Of a stretch of DNA of 64,000 bases, positions 1 through 12,616 are shown one piece after another. A program made the position numbers and the translations under genes. The DNA is taken from the NCBI GenBank assembly GCA_029531795.1, contig JAPEIS010000009.1, positions 1,364,001 through 1,428,000 of the forward strand, given 5' to 3'. Within the stretch, counting starts at the first letter, position 1. Every line of letters begins with the position of its first letter. The notes under the pieces are model-generated. The model did no database searches. It saw only the letters and a program-made list of their open reading frames with translations, and was not told where the DNA came from. This DNA comes from Sclerotinia nivalis (lineage: Eukaryota > Ascomycota > Leotiomycetes > Helotiales > Sclerotiniaceae).

Positions 1-3000
1 GTTGTTTATTTTAGTGTCACGCTATTTCTCTCATGTTCATTTTACCGCATACTTTTGACTTCTTTATCGTTTATCGTCGTCGTAGTCGTCGTTATCATTA
101 TCATTGTCATTTGAGAGCTCTTTGCTGTCAATTTTGATAAGTATATCAGGAGAATTTGTAGTTAATACTAAGACCACCTTCTCTCTGATTCCTCAAATAT
201 ACTCCTAATCGCTCATTTCATTGCTTTTCTTGGTATTGTTTCCGTACCGATGACACCACGAGAAACGCCTTTTCTGAGTAACTTTAAGGATCTTATTTAG
301 GTTCTTCCGGTCTCTTAAATAATGGATAGGGTATAACTGGACAGGAAACAAGTGCTAGGGAATGAATAAGGTGTTGGTAAGCAAGAAGGGATAGTCTTTG
401 GTGACTTCGAGATTTTCAGTGAATACCTTAGCCAAAGATCTTGGAAAAAGTTTTTGATACCTATGCAGCGCTCGTTTTCTGTGAATCATTGTTTTCTGGG
501 GATACGGGGATACGGGACGGGAACAGAATGAACGTTTATATAAAAGACACCCATGTGGATGGTGATTGCCCAATGACTGAATTACCAAATTGTCCTATTC
601 ATATGCTAGGATTTCTTGTCTGCCTTAATGCCAGATATGGAAGTACATATTAGCTGGCTGAATGAGCGAAATCTCGTGGAAACATATTATCCTCTGATGT
701 ATTGTAAAACCTTTTTCATTATTGACTCGTATACCTATTTCCATTGTCGTTTTAATCAGAATCTGTTGTTCTTCTCTAAAAGCATTATCAGAGTCCAAAT
801 TTGTCATTGTTCAACATGTTTACATTCATGATTTTACTAAAGTTATAGAGCGGCCTTTGTCTTTCAAATACTAATGTTACTTTCTGTTCATTCCCTATTT
901 CTGCGGGGCAATGTTCAAAATTCACACGTAACGATTCTTTTTATGGTGGGCCAGACACTCAGGATGCAGAGGCTCCAAGGTACCTTGTGATTCAGGTACA
1001 TATCGGATTCACCTCAACTCATAAATATGCTCATACGATACATGAAGAAGTGGTGCTTAGGCTCACTCTCACTCTTCTTGATATTGGGTTTGGTCATCGG
1101 ATTCACAGAACTTTCGAGGGGAATGTCCATTTCCCACCAATTCTAACCATCGCAATAAGCTGAACGGCTAATTCACTCCGGACGCTCAGAATAAACTTCA
1201 CCGGTCTTTAGTGGAGCTGGCCTGAGTGCCTATGAATGCCATTTTTTCTTCTAGATCTATATATATTGCCATGAAGTGCTCTCAAAAATATATGGCTAAC
1301 GGAAAAGGATGACAGGCAAAAACAGATTGCGGTTGCTGTGCACTAGGAGATTTATCAACCTCCGTACCTCAATCTACCAGGTGCTTTTTGGTAAGTGCTA
1401 GGGAAAATCTAGATGGATAGGCTCCAATTTCCACTTTTGTCCTTGGGATGATATCTGTGCTACTTATTAGATGAGAATAAAATGACGAATATAACTCTGT
1501 ATATGATAAATGACAGCAGGAATTATATATCATCCCAACTTTTTATTACTGTCAGTAATTTCTTCTTCCGAATAAGTTGAATTCTCCCTCCAATCTTTTC
1601 AAGTTCCAGCAAACTAAGAAACAAGTTACGAGCCAAGAATAATAACTCTCTGCATCTCACAGAATCTCCAAACCCTATAGCATAAAGCAATACTACTGCA
1701 TATTCTTTGATGGTCCCACCCAGAACCTAGAGATTGAGTTCTTAAATAGTAATCCTTTGAGAAAAGATCAGGTGTGGAGATTCACTGATGCTATGACTGG
1801 ATTTTTGAAAACCAATCGGAAGTTGATTTTCGGGGAGATGAGAAGGCGGGGCTGTGTGTTGATCCTCGATTCTTTGATATCCACATCCCGAGAATTTCAT
1901 TTGTGTTTGTATTCACTCCAAATGCACTCTAGGCAAAGAAGCTCTTAGTAAAAAGGGGGCTTTAGCAACATATCAAAAACCATTTCTAATTCACCAAATT
2001 CCAGCTACACAATGAACTTCTTACATCTCACCCTTGGAAACGAAGTTTTTTGAAATTTCCCCTCATGCTCACCATGACTAGTACGTGGAGTATATACTAC
2101 AACAGCCTATCGTATACACATGCCCCCCGCACTCCAACACCACTCCTCCTCATTAAATCCATTAGGCTTAAGTTGGGCCTTAGGTAATGTTTCTGTCGAT
2201 ATTCTGGAGATTCATGGCTATGCTGGAGCTGGAGCTGGAGCTGATCTGGGTTGATTTACTACTATGCCATTTTAAGAGAAGAGCAAGCAGCTTACTTACT
2301 GCTTTGCTTCGAGGGATTCAGGGTGTTAGATGACAATTGGCTGCAAATATGATAGGCTTGGTACTGTAGAGTGTGATCTTAGGTACCTATGGTAAGCATA
2401 CATTTGTAGATATAAGCTTAGAGCAGTGTGACAAGGGGGAAACAGGAAGAATAATAGTGGGTATTAAAATAGGCATTAAAATGAGTATTAAAATGGGCAT
2501 TAAAATGCATGCATTGGACAGAATCATGGAGCCAAAAACCTGGTGCTTGAATGATATTTTACTCTTTAACCTATGATCAATCCAACTATTCTCACAAACT
2601 ATTTCAGTAATAGTTTACAGGCTTTGTTACTTATGTTCATTCTAGAAGTATACAATTACGCGGATGGTTTGTGTGGTCATATTATTGTACCGTTGAAGAT
2701 CAAAAAATGTCACGCTGCATATCATTCGGCTGCTTTGATCTACTTTGTGATATTGTGTGTATACTCCATTCTAGCCTTATAACAAACCATTTATCTTCCC
2801 ACATCAATCTGATCTTCACACTTCTTGCAGAGAAAAATGTATTTGGTTTTGTGGGATGAACTTGTATATCTACGAAATTGACCACTTGATAAGAGGATTG
2901 TGCATTGTCAAACCTGCAATGAAAGCCAGACCAAGATCTACTTTGTGTACTACCATGCTTACTGAGCTTGTCCACATCTTTATAAAAGTATCTTCTTCCC

Positions 3001-3690
3001 CCTGGCTCAAGACTTTTTCCTGCAGAATTGACACTTTCTTGATCTCTGGTCATCTCAGAACAAAGCAGTTACCTAAATCCTCCATTTTTCTTACTCTTTC
3101 GGGTCTTGAAAAGATATAACAGCAAATCATATCCTTCCTCCAAATTTTGCTAAAGACATTTCCCTCCTCACTCTTTTTCATCGATCCTCTTCCAAACCCC
3201 CCTATTTATACACGCTAGCCCAACCTTCTAAATCCGGAGCAAGGAAATAAGCTTTGGAAGTGAAGAAACAGCAACAGGAAAATTGGACTGTGCAAGAAGA
3301 TTCAAGTTAGATATTCTGGTGCTGAGCTTGCAGCGATAGGGAGGTGCTTTTTGGAGCTTGGAGCTGGAAGATCTGGTTTGGTTTTCTTTTTGAGGGAGAA
3401 TTGGCGTGTGGTGTTTGTGAATAAGAGGGAAGAGGAAGGGATAGTTGCATGAATTGCGAGGATAGAGGATTTAGCTCTGTACTATTAATTATCATCACAT
3501 AATAATTCAAAGAACCTACAAATCCCACTGCATCTTGCTTCAAGATGCCTTCCTCATATTCCTCGAAAAAATTGAGACCATGGAAGAACTCTTGAACCTC
3601 TTCAAACCAAGCAATAGCTTTGTAATTAACCAATGATAGCAATAGGGACCAAATACACGATATATCTGGCACTGTGGGGCAGCTCATCAA
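1..3690. other. Gene-poor stretch, no supported gene
   Basis: No open frame here looks like protein and none extends with plausible introns. The stretch has a trinucleotide-like GTC/ATT run at about 73-110 and a short tandem array at about 2460-2506 in which the unit GCATTAAAATG, or the variant with GT in place of GC, recurs four times. The 148-codon minus-strand frame at 3307-3753 has no family resemblance and overlaps the start of the SET pseudogene. I see nothing else. Confidence 0.6.
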
Positions 3691-3699
3691 GCTAGCGCT

Positions 3700-4986
3700 C
3701 TTCCTGCTGCTAATCAACCTACTCCTGCAGAGCCATCTCAAGCACCTGTACAAGAGGTACTTGTGAAGAAAGATAGCAACAAGAGTATTGGTCGCGGCAG
3801 AAAACCGACGGAGACAAGAAAAAATCTACGAAATCTGAGAAGGAAAAGAACAGCGAGCATTTTATAGACGGCAATACTGTACAGAAGAATAGCACTCGAT
3901 CCGTGCCAGAAACAGTACTTGAAGAGAAGACAGTTCCAATTCCTTGAGATAATTATTCTCTTCCCTATTCATTCCATCTCCACGCAAACATGAACTAATA
4001 AAAAGCAAGTCCTATCATCTCTCCCCTTCGAGATTAAATCTATTGCCTTTGGAGCAGCAGTTAGCTCTAATAGTGACCAGGAAGGACTCTTCGCGACTCA
4101 ATCCATCCGCCAACACAGAAATTCTCCTCGAAGCGCTTCTCATCAACGATGGCCCTACTTTGACTCAGCCGCGAAGCCGCTCTCGACTCCTTTAGCCCTT
4201 CGAAACGAGCTTCAGTTAAAGAACTAAAAGGTGTTTATCACTACAAGACGGAATTGCGCAAAAGAGAAACAGCTTCGACGCAAATACGGGAATCCAACAA
4301 GTTCACAATCAATATTAGTAATAGCCTCACAGGAAGCGATTTCATCTACGCCAACGGAGGCAAGATAAGCCATTCTTGCATTTCTAATTGCACGGTGGCA
4401 TTCACGAAGGAATCTTACATCTCGATTCAGACGAGGAGAGATGTAGCAGAGGGTGAAGAGATTACCGTCAATTATGGCTTTGAAGGTAGTTTCCAGTTGT
4501 GTCAGAAGAAACTTCGAAGGACGTCGGATATGTATGCAGATATGCCGTTTGCGTCAAAAAAATTCATGTGACTTACGGATATCGGGCTGCCTGCAAGGAA
4601 CACGCGAGAGCATTTACCATTAAGCCATCAGGCATCGGTATCCTCGGTATCGAGAGACACACCGAAGCAGCCAAGTCCAAGGAAATTCTCGAGTGGGCTG
4701 TGAAGATTCGAAGATATGCCACTAAGGAGGAAAAGGAATTGTACGACTTGTACCAATCCTTAACCCACGCAGGAGTTCACCAGTTCGGCGTTTGAAGCAG
4801 ACTTTTTACTATAGATCTGAGTCTGTGAAGGCATGATTTGTTACAGGTTTGATGAATTATTTGCGTGAGAATAACAGGTATAAACTCAATGAGGATGTCT
4901 TGCAGTGCTACTTGTTCGGAATGGTGATGGCTTTCACTGTTACTCTTGAGGCTGCGGATATGTCCCCGGGATTTTTGGATGAGTAA
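3700..4986 (+). pseudogene. Decayed SET-domain methyltransferase gene
   Basis: The remains of a SET-domain protein lie in order in several frames. A charged Lys/Glu-rich stretch (3700-3947) is followed by GLFATQSIR (about 4089-4115) and EILLEALLINDGPT (about 4120-4160). The SET core then appears as HSCISNC and GEEITVNYGFEGSF (4254-4571), and a Cys-rich post-SET-like stretch with YGYRAACKEHARAF follows (4499-4795). A protein-like tail of about 45 codons (MNYLRENNRYKLNED at its start) ends at 4986. At least three frame changes and internal stops separate these blocks, and they do not coincide with GT-AG introns. SET proteins of this type methylate lysines; this copy cannot make a full product. 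The damage is small indels rather than strong C-to-T change. A badly spliced multi-exon gene is less likely. Confidence 0.7.
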
Positions 4987-5527
4987 GGTGTGAAGGAAAG
5001 ATTGGCAGATTGGCATTTGTGTTTGTCTAATACTGTTGCATTAATGGGATAAAGGATTGCGAAATGGTTGAGGGTAATTCATTTTTGCTGTACCAGTTTG
5101 CGAGGGTTGCGATAGCAGTGAACCACCATTATTTGTGGTGTTATGGAGTGTTCTCAAAGAACATGAGATATTTTTTGAAGTGCACTTACACCATAATCCA
5201 GCACAGCGAAGAAATTTACTAGTAAAAATTACATATGAAAATACCACCTGTACCTTTTCAAATAAAATAACAGTGATGGTATTGCGAGGATATAAAGTAT
5301 TCGATGGGGATAGCGGAAAACGAGTGATGGGGACTTAGGTCATTGATTAGGATAGTCCTATACTAGCAAGGTTCGAATGCGATGAAATTGTAAACTGCTC
5401 GGGAGGAAATATTTTCACGTTCTTATTGCTTGGGTCATTGTTGTGTGGGAATATTTGATCGTAACCGGCACCATACACGAGCTCTCTACCGGTTATAATC
5501 TCAATTAATAACATGAATATACGCGAT

Positions 5528-5549
5528 ACTTTGTGTTAGAACACAAAGT
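5528..5549. repeat. Perfect 10-bp inverted repeat
   Basis: ACTTTGTGTT is followed by a 2-nt spacer (AG) and by AACACAAAGT. Partly matching ACGCG sequences lie outside both arms, which gives a compact, almost continuous dyad. No gene lies within 700 bp, so a role as a regulator site cannot be argued from context. It could be a transcription-factor dyad, a cruciform-forming site or a leftover transposon end. Confidence 0.7.
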
Positions 5550-6601
5550 GTTACGCGCGTGGGGATGCCGTGACTACAGTGCGTTACACAGGCAAAAACG
5601 TTACATGAGGCTCTCGACGTTTACAAGCAAGTATTCCCCGAGTGCCATTAACGGCGTGCATATCGTTAGCATTACCATGATTGGTATTCTTTCGTGATAC
5701 ATCGTCTAAGAAGGATGTGGCTGCGGATAGATAGAAGAAGCGAGAACTGAGCTTGATACGTTTTTCGTGTTTTCATGTGCCTAGATCAAAATGATTGATT
5801 CTATTTCGCCATGTGAAGTCTTGCATGATGAAATTCCCTGTAACGTTGCGAGGAAAGTGTGTTGGTGATCAAATTCTCCTGTCCGAGCCGGAATAGTTTT
5901 CGATAATGTGAAGTGAAGGAAGTACAGTTTCAGGAAGGATTTGGAAAAGAAAAGGAAATCAAAGTGAAGGTAGTACATTCGGATAAAAGGATTTATTGCC
6001 TCCAATTCAATCCGAAGTAAGTGTCTAGATAAAGTACAAGAAGACTTAAACTGACCTGGATGAAGAAATCTCGTCGTGTAGGTCGCACACCGCACAGCAA
6101 GTCAGATATATCAAATGCCATAAAACTTTATACAGCGTGACTTTAGTATATCCTGAGCAATGAAATGAATAAATCTAGACTAGCTCACTAGATTATCCCA
6201 ATTGACTTAAAAAGAGTTGAATATTCACAAGATTTCAATATATAAAATCAATTGAGAAAAATCAAAGTCGTTCATAGTCAGGATGTTATACAAAGATTGG
6301 ACCCTGATCCCGAGGTTTGATAATAATTGCTCAAGCTCCATAATCTTTAGATCTCGTGTCACCAAGAAGACTTTGTACAGCCTGACATATCTATCGACTT
6401 CTAGATAGTATTAAGGACTTCACGGGAATAACTTCAGCTCTTATCATTTTCATCTATTCATCTCACAAGGAGAACTAAACTTCATGCCAAGACGAGAATA
6501 AAATTTTCATATTCTCTTCTTCTCTTCATTCTGCGTGGTATCTTTATCTTGGCATTTTGGAATTTCACCCTCGTGAAAGATACGAAAAGAAAAGTATTTC
6601 G

Positions 6602-6671
6602 ATGATTGATTGAATCGATAGTCTTTAGTCTTTCGGTGATTGATTGAATCAATAGTCTTTCGTCTTTCGGT
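6602..6671. repeat. Direct repeat, two ~35-bp copies
   Basis: A unit of about 35 bp is repeated head to tail with few mismatches. Both copies contain TGATTGATTGAAT, then ATAGTCTTT, then GTCTTTCGGTG. No gene overlaps it convincingly. Confidence 0.7.
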
Positions 6672-6901
6672 GGATGGTTTGAAGATTGGTGATGTGTATG
6701 TTGACTTATTTATCACTCAAATTTGAAGCTTCTCAAGCCAGCAGGTATGTACTCATGACGGATAAATAGATAGGTTAATATGCAGTCAGATCCAAATGGA
6801 TGTTTTGATAAACGCGATAATATTCAGCTTTCTCTACGGATTGAAAGCCATTTCGGGAAGATAGATATTTGTTAAGTGAAGTTCTTTGAAATGTAAAAAT
6901 G

Positions 6902-7037
6902 TGAGGATGAGGATGAGGATGAGCATGAGGATGAGCATGAGCACGAGCATGAGGATGAGCATGAGGATGAGCATTAGCATTAGCATGAGCATGAGCATGA
7001 GCATGAGGATGAGGATGAGGATGAGCATGAGCATGAG
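6902..7037. repeat. Hexanucleotide minisatellite (GAGGAT/GAGCAT)
   Basis: About 22 units of a 6-bp motif alternate between GAGGAT and GAGCAT, with GAGCAC and TAGCAT variants. Because the period is a multiple of three, all frames stay open, and the minus strand reads as false His-Ala/His-Pro or Leu-Met/Leu-Ile proteins. These are not genes. Confidence 0.9.
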
Positions 7038-7715
7038 CGGTGTGATTGATGATATCGATTGAGAGTGAGTAGTAGTGAAGAGAGAAGTACTCCATAGAGT
7101 AGTTTTGGTAGATGAGCACTAAAATCTGAAGTAAGGAATAGAAAAGATAGAAAATAGTAACAAATGCCAAGGAATATATTTTAAGTGGGCATTTCCAACC
7201 CATCGTCACATTTCAAGTTTCCGATAAGATGATTGGCTACAAAGATGAGACCCTGGTTTTATAAAAGCTCATCTCATGGAAATTCGCTCCTGTCACTCTC
7301 TCACTCTCCCACTCTCTTTGTTTTGTGTGACTTATTCCTGCTTTCCTAAAAGTAAATAACTCCGATGCATAGTTACCCACTGGGTATTTTCTACAACTTT
7401 ATCTCTCTCTTTCTACAAGTATCGGTCTGAAATTAGTTATACTGTCCCGCCTCTTTATTTAATATTCTCTTCCATTACCCATCTTCATGTTGAACGGTGT
7501 GATAATATTATCTAATCACTACTCGGTCCCTATTTAATACTACAGGCCGGACATCTTCGGACTTATCCAACAAGACTAAATAATCAGGAACCCGAGGAAA
7601 CTTGAAAAAGCTCCACCTCTTTAAAAGGCACTAAAATCCTAGGGAGTTGGCCCCAATTGAATTACTGTCGCGAGCAGTAATCATTGGAGAATTCATAACA
7701 GATTATAGAGCTGAG

Positions 7716-10208
7716 ATGAACTCGAAATCGATTGTCGGAAGTCCTCGCTCAAGTTTCATTAGCAATGGCTATACTTCTAGGCGACCTGCCATCTTAGGTC
7801 TTGCGAAAATTCTATTCTTGAGCATCTGCCAAATTACTTCCGTATCTGCCGCTCCCATTACAACCTTTCTCGGAATCGCCAGCCAAGAGGATGCACCAAA
7901 AGATGTAGAAGATGCGAGTTTATGGTTATATCTATCAGTTGCCGCTGTATTGGTCTTACTCGGTGGTGCTTTTGCAGGTTTAACAATTGCGTGAGTTTTC
8001 AATTGAAATTCATCACAAAGTTGTCATGCTAATCAAAGTTTTCATCTAGGTTGATGGGACAAGATGGTGTCTACTTACAAGTTATCGCGACTTCCGGTGA
8101 AGGAAAAGAACAGAGACATGCCCAAAAGGTATATGGATTATTACAAAAGGGTAAACATTGGGTCCTTGTGACATTACTACTCAGCAATGTCATCGTCAAC
8201 GAAACACTACCTATTGTACTCGATCGATCTCTTGGTGGAGGATGGCCTGCGGTTCTTGGTAGTACAGTTTTGATTGGTATGTTGAGGAATTCCGCGTCAA
8301 TGGAACTCATGTTGACTTGCTTAGTTATCTTCGGAGAAGTGATTCCTCAATCGATTTGTGTGCGATATGGTCTTTCCATCGGAGCATTTATGGCACCACC
8401 TGTTTTAGGTCTCATGTGGCTTTTAGCACCTGTTGCATGGCCTACTGCCAAACTTCTCGACAAATTACTTGGAGAGGATCACGGAACCGTTTACAAGAAA
8501 TCTGGTCTAAAGACTCTCGTCACTTTACACAAAACATTGGGAACAAGTCCTAGCGATCGATTAAACCAAGATGAAGTTACAATTATCAGTGCAGTTTTAG
8601 ACTTGAAGGAAAAAGCAGTTGGAGATATCATGACACCTATAAGTGATGTATTCACTTTGAGTGCCGATGCGATACTTGATGAAGATACCATGAACGTCAT
8701 TTTGAGTGCTGGTTATTCTCGAATTCCTATTTACGAGCCTGGAAATGAGCAAAACTTTGTCGGTATGCTTCTTGTCAAAATTTTGATCACATACGACCCA
8801 GAAGACTGTAAACATGTCAGTGAATTTGCTTTGGCCACCTTACCGGAGACTCGACCTGAAACCAGTTGTTTGGATATCGTAAACTTCTTTCAAGAGGGAA
8901 AATCTCACATGGTACTTGTTTCGGAATATCCTGGCGAAAACTTTGGTGCTACCGGTGTGGTTACACTAGAAGACGTTATTGAAGAACTCATTGGAGAGTA
9001 AGTATAAATTAACATTCTCTAGTTGTACAACTCTAACAAGCTATAGGGAGATCATTGACGAGTCGGATGTTTATATTGATGTTCACAAAGCGATTAGACG
9101 AATGACCCCAGCACCCAAATTATCAAGATTTAAGCCAAACCAAATTGTTGAACCTTCCAATGGATCGATCCACGGTACCGATGACAGTCTCATTGATCTA
9201 TCCGAAGATCGACCGAATAATTTACAACTTGGTAGGAGACGTAATCAGACGGAGGTTGGAAGTTCCAGCCCTGCCAATCATTTCGGTACCAGTCCCAAAA
9301 CAACTTTTATGCGAAGGGTTTCAACAGGTGATAATGATAGAAACGTTGTTGCCGTAAGAGGCAATATGAATGATATGCGCGAACACTTGAAACATCTTGG
9401 TCCATCCAACCTCGCTAGTCGACCAAAGATGACAAAGTATCAATCAGTCAAAATTAAGCCCGGAAATATTCTTGGTGGTATTAGGACTGATTCTAGAAGT
9501 GATTCAGTTGCTCAACGTGGATCTATTGCTGAGGAGCGTGAGTTTGAGCCATACACGGATATTCCAGGACCACAAGGTGGTGAAGGAGAAGGATTACTTA
9601 GATCGGCTGGACAAGATGCGAAAGATGGAGTTCAAGCTTTACAACAAGGTTACGGCACGGTAAATAATCGTGTTCCTTCTAGCAAACTTGTCGAGGAGGA
9701 AACAGCAGATGCACCTCAATACGATGGACCAACTAGTCCAGTACCACAACAGCAACCACCTGGTAATGCACTTTCAATCTCCAATTTCTTCAGTAAGAAT
9801 AAAAGTACAGATACAGTCGGATCTCTTCCTTCTCAAAAGAGTGGTACAAGTCCTCCAACTAAAAAGAAGAAGAGTACGACTAGAAGTGGAAGTATTACCG
9901 AAAATTTGGTAGAAGCAGGTGGTATTCGAAAGATGGTTTTGGAGACAAACACTAGTGGAGAGGAAAATAATGATGGAAGAGTACTACATTCGAGTAGTAC
10001 TGGTAGTGGGAATAAGAGTGCAAATGGAGTAGAGAATAAGTTTATGCAGTTCCTAAGTAATGCGGGAAGTACTGATAGATTGACTGATGCGGATCAAAAT
10101 TCGAGTCAAACGGAGAATACAGGTGGGGAAAGTGGATCAGGTGTTAGTAGTTCGAAACATAAGAAGAAGAGTAAGAAGAAGAGTAAAAAGAAGAGTGGTG
10201 GAAAGTGA
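7716..10208 (+). CDS. CNNM/Mam3-like membrane protein (DUF21 + CBS pair)
   Basis: Exons 7716-7990, 8050-8997 and 9047-10208 give 794 residues. Both introns (59 and 49 nt) are GT-AG, with CTAAT/CTAAC branch sites, and both joins restore family motifs (LTIALMGQDG at the first, LIGEEIIDESD at the second). A signal-like hydrophobic stretch lies near residues 24-45. The DUF21 membrane domain covers about residues 70-245, with [14 protein letters not shown] and [14 protein letters not shown]. Two CBS domains follow from about 284 ([12 protein letters not shown]) to 400. The last 380 residues are low-complexity and end in a Lys/Ser tail. Relatives such as yeast Mam3 sit in the vacuolar or plasma membrane and act in divalent metal (Mg, Mn) homeostasis. 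The start is the first ATG in frame; the frame is open further upstream but has no ATG. Confidence 0.92.
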
Positions 10209-11067
10209 AGGAGAGGGGCATTTGTATTTATATTATCATAGGCGAGGGTTTGGGGAGAGTGTGAAATGAGGTGGAAGAAAATTGCTTTTTATTGTGCTAT
10301 GATGAAGAAAAGAAGAGAAAATGGGATTAATGATCTTGCTGGCTATTATGCTGAATGAAGGGGGTTTAGAGGGGAGAAAAGAAGATTAAAATTAATGAAT
10401 TTGGATTTTTGGTGGTTATTATATTATATGAAGGGTGAAGGGTGAAGGGTGAAGGGGTTAGAGATGGAGATAGGAAAGATGAGAAAGAGGTGTAAAGAGG
10501 TGTTTTGTATTTATTTATAGTGTATTTATGTATTTATGTATTTATATATGTGTGTATATAAAAGTTATTACTATTTGATGTTTGTAATATTGGACCCGGG
10601 AAGTTGGTGACCACGTAAGAGAAGCCCATAAGAAAGATGAAAAGAGAAGCCTTACCTTACCTTTTCGTCATGCCCCGTTACATCTTGTCTAATATAGCTC
10701 GAGATCTTTAGTCCGTCAAGAATAGAAATCTATTGTTGAAAGGGTGACTTGGTAGGTAGCGATCGTGTTGGTCTAAAGTTATAGTCATGTCATGAGACAT
10801 GTTACTAGAATACTTAGTATCAGACTTGATAAGTCTAGAGAATCTAAAATGAGTTAAAAATTAAAGCCGAATTTAGTCCAGAACAAGTCTGATATATCAT
10901 ACCGAACAATCCCACAAAATTGGATTTCTTTCGAATTCCTCTTCCACAAAACACTTGCAAATTATCTGTATCTTAACATCAATTATCAACATATTGAATA
11001 CATATCATATTTCACTTACCAGAGACCAAAAGATCAATCATTACAATCCTACAAGCTATACAAAACC
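10209..11067. other. Intergenic, 3' and 5' flanks
   Basis: Contains a heptamer run (GAAGGGT, about four units, 10430-10456), an AT-rich TATTTATG run at 10510-10560, and the putative leader of the next gene (A/C-rich before 11068). No gene seen. Confidence 0.6.
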
Positions 11068-11682
11068 ATGAATTCCGCTCTCCCCTCGCATACCGCGACA
11101 TTTAGGCCTATGACATCATCGCTCGTCGGTTCTCTGGCTTCACTCCCTACAGCCACAATCTCAATACTCAACGCCACAAATACAAACACGACCTCGGGTC
11201 ACAGCTACAGAACTAAAACCGACTGCTCAAGAGACACGTTGTCAACATGGATTGAAACAAGCTACATGCTCGTATCCATTGTGTTTTTCGTACATTTCTT
11301 CATCTCATATTTCGAAGTATCCAAGTCCCGTCCACACAATAATATTCCCAAATATAGGAATAACAACCAAGAAAAAGAAGGATTAAAGAACCACGGACAT
11401 ATACTCCGATCGCAAATCTGGGAGGAAAATTATCAAAATGATGCATCACGCATGGAGAAAATCCAAACTCTAGCGCAGGATTCTAGCAATGCTATTGATC
11501 CAGAAAGTAGAGTTCATTTTCTGAAGAAATATGCGGCGGCGAAGAAAAATCGACATCTTGTTTTGTTAGAAGAGATTTTGCAAAATCGTAGGGTTTTGTC
11601 GTCGAAGATGGTGGAAGATATGATGGAGGAGGGAAGGTATCAGTCGGTTCCGCGGTATCGACCTGAGGATCAAGGATCATGA
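11068..11682 (+). CDS. Hypothetical single-pass membrane protein, 204 aa
   Basis: A single uninterrupted frame starts at an ATG in good context (ACCATGA). The N-terminal 55 residues are Ser/Thr/Asn-rich with NAT and NTT sequons and no clear signal peptide. One membrane segment follows at about residues 66-84 (YMLVSIVFFVHFFISYF). The rest is charged and helical, with many Lys/Glu/Gln. I do not recognise a family. The layout (Ser/Thr-rich head, one membrane span, charged helical tail) resembles the unrelated-looking gene at 30315-31121. It could be a surface sensor-like or vesicle protein; no function is claimed. Confidence 0.65.
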   Translation: MNSALPSHTATFRPMTSSLVGSLASLPTATISILNATNTNTTSGHSYRTKTDCSRDTLSTWIETSYMLVSIVFFVHFFISYFEVSKSRPHNNIPKYRNNNQEKEGLKNHGHILRSQIWEENYQNDASRMEKIQTLAQDSSNAIDPESRVHFLKKYAAAKKNRHLVLLEEILQNRRVLSSKMVEDMMEEGRYQSVPRYRPEDQGS

Positions 11683-12616
11683 TACTTTGGCTTGAAAGAT
11701 GTTTGGGGAGGAGTATGGAATGAAAAGGAGAGATGAAGGATAGGAGGATGTATATGAGGAATGGGATGGATCTTCAATATCTGCCAGATTTATACGCATA
11801 TTAGGTGTAGATTCTCTAGGGTATTGGAAACTACGAGCCTAATATAAAATCAAATATCTTCCATATCTCTCATGCTTTATAACCCAGACCTTGCAGTATG
11901 CTTTTTTCCTTATATCCTCGAGTCCAGGTTTTTATTCTGGTTCATTGTAAAATATCTCCGTATGCTCGCGAAGATCTTATACAAATCTAGTTCATAATCT
12001 CCGATCATTATATTATTATTCTTTTGCTAATATCTATAATGCGGGTGATGATATACTGAAAGTATTCCGCAGAACAGAATTCCAATCGGAATGATAAATC
12101 CATCCAGTCAATATAAATGCATCGGTCATACTATATCCCTAATCCTGAACCACGACAAAAATGCTGACCAAAATACTTGAGAAAGAGAAGGTGGACAAAT
12201 ACATCCATCCACGTAATATATGTAAATTTCTAATGCCAATCCTCCGATACTAAGTCTTAGACTCTGTGATACTCCCCGTCGTGTTTACTTACCCTCTGTC
12301 ATCAATCTTGTTGAGAATCAAAAATGATATTGTTGTATATGCCGGGCTTGTATAAGGTTCCTTTGTTTGAGAAATTTTCCGATTCATCACATTGTTCAGC
12401 AATTTTTTAGAATGAACAGTTTCTATCAGTCGACGAAATGATCATCAACGGATATTTAGTAATGGTGGCTATAGTACATGAGATCTTGTGATATATCAAT
12501 AAGAAATTTCAAGCAACCTTGCACATGACTTTCAATTTGACCACGCTATTCCATTCTGTACATCAATTCCACGCAAAAAAAACCCCAACCTTTCCACTAC
12601 AAACCAATCCTCCCAA
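11683..12616. other. Intergenic region between two genes' 3' ends
   Basis: AT-rich spacer between convergent genes. No open frame, repeat or RNA gene is recognised. Confidence 0.6.

Larger units (their letters stand above)
4987..7715. other. Gene-free stretch with several repeats
   Basis: No supported gene. The stretch holds the palindrome at 5528-5549, a duplicated segment at 6602-6671 and a hexanucleotide minisatellite at about 6902-7037, listed separately. The minus-strand frames at 5781-6095 and 6775-7209 are not credible; the second is translated minisatellite. A CT-rich stretch at about 7286-7460 is typical of fungal promoter and leader DNA and probably belongs to the gene that starts at 7716. 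Confidence 0.55.

Noticed and set aside
5371..5390. GGTTCGAATGC resembling a tRNA B box
   Set aside because: No A box, no cloverleaf and no acceptor stem can be drawn around it.
6775..7209. 144-codon minus-strand frame with His-Ala/His-Pro repeats
   Set aside because: It is the translation of the hexamer minisatellite plus flanks; no start context or domain.
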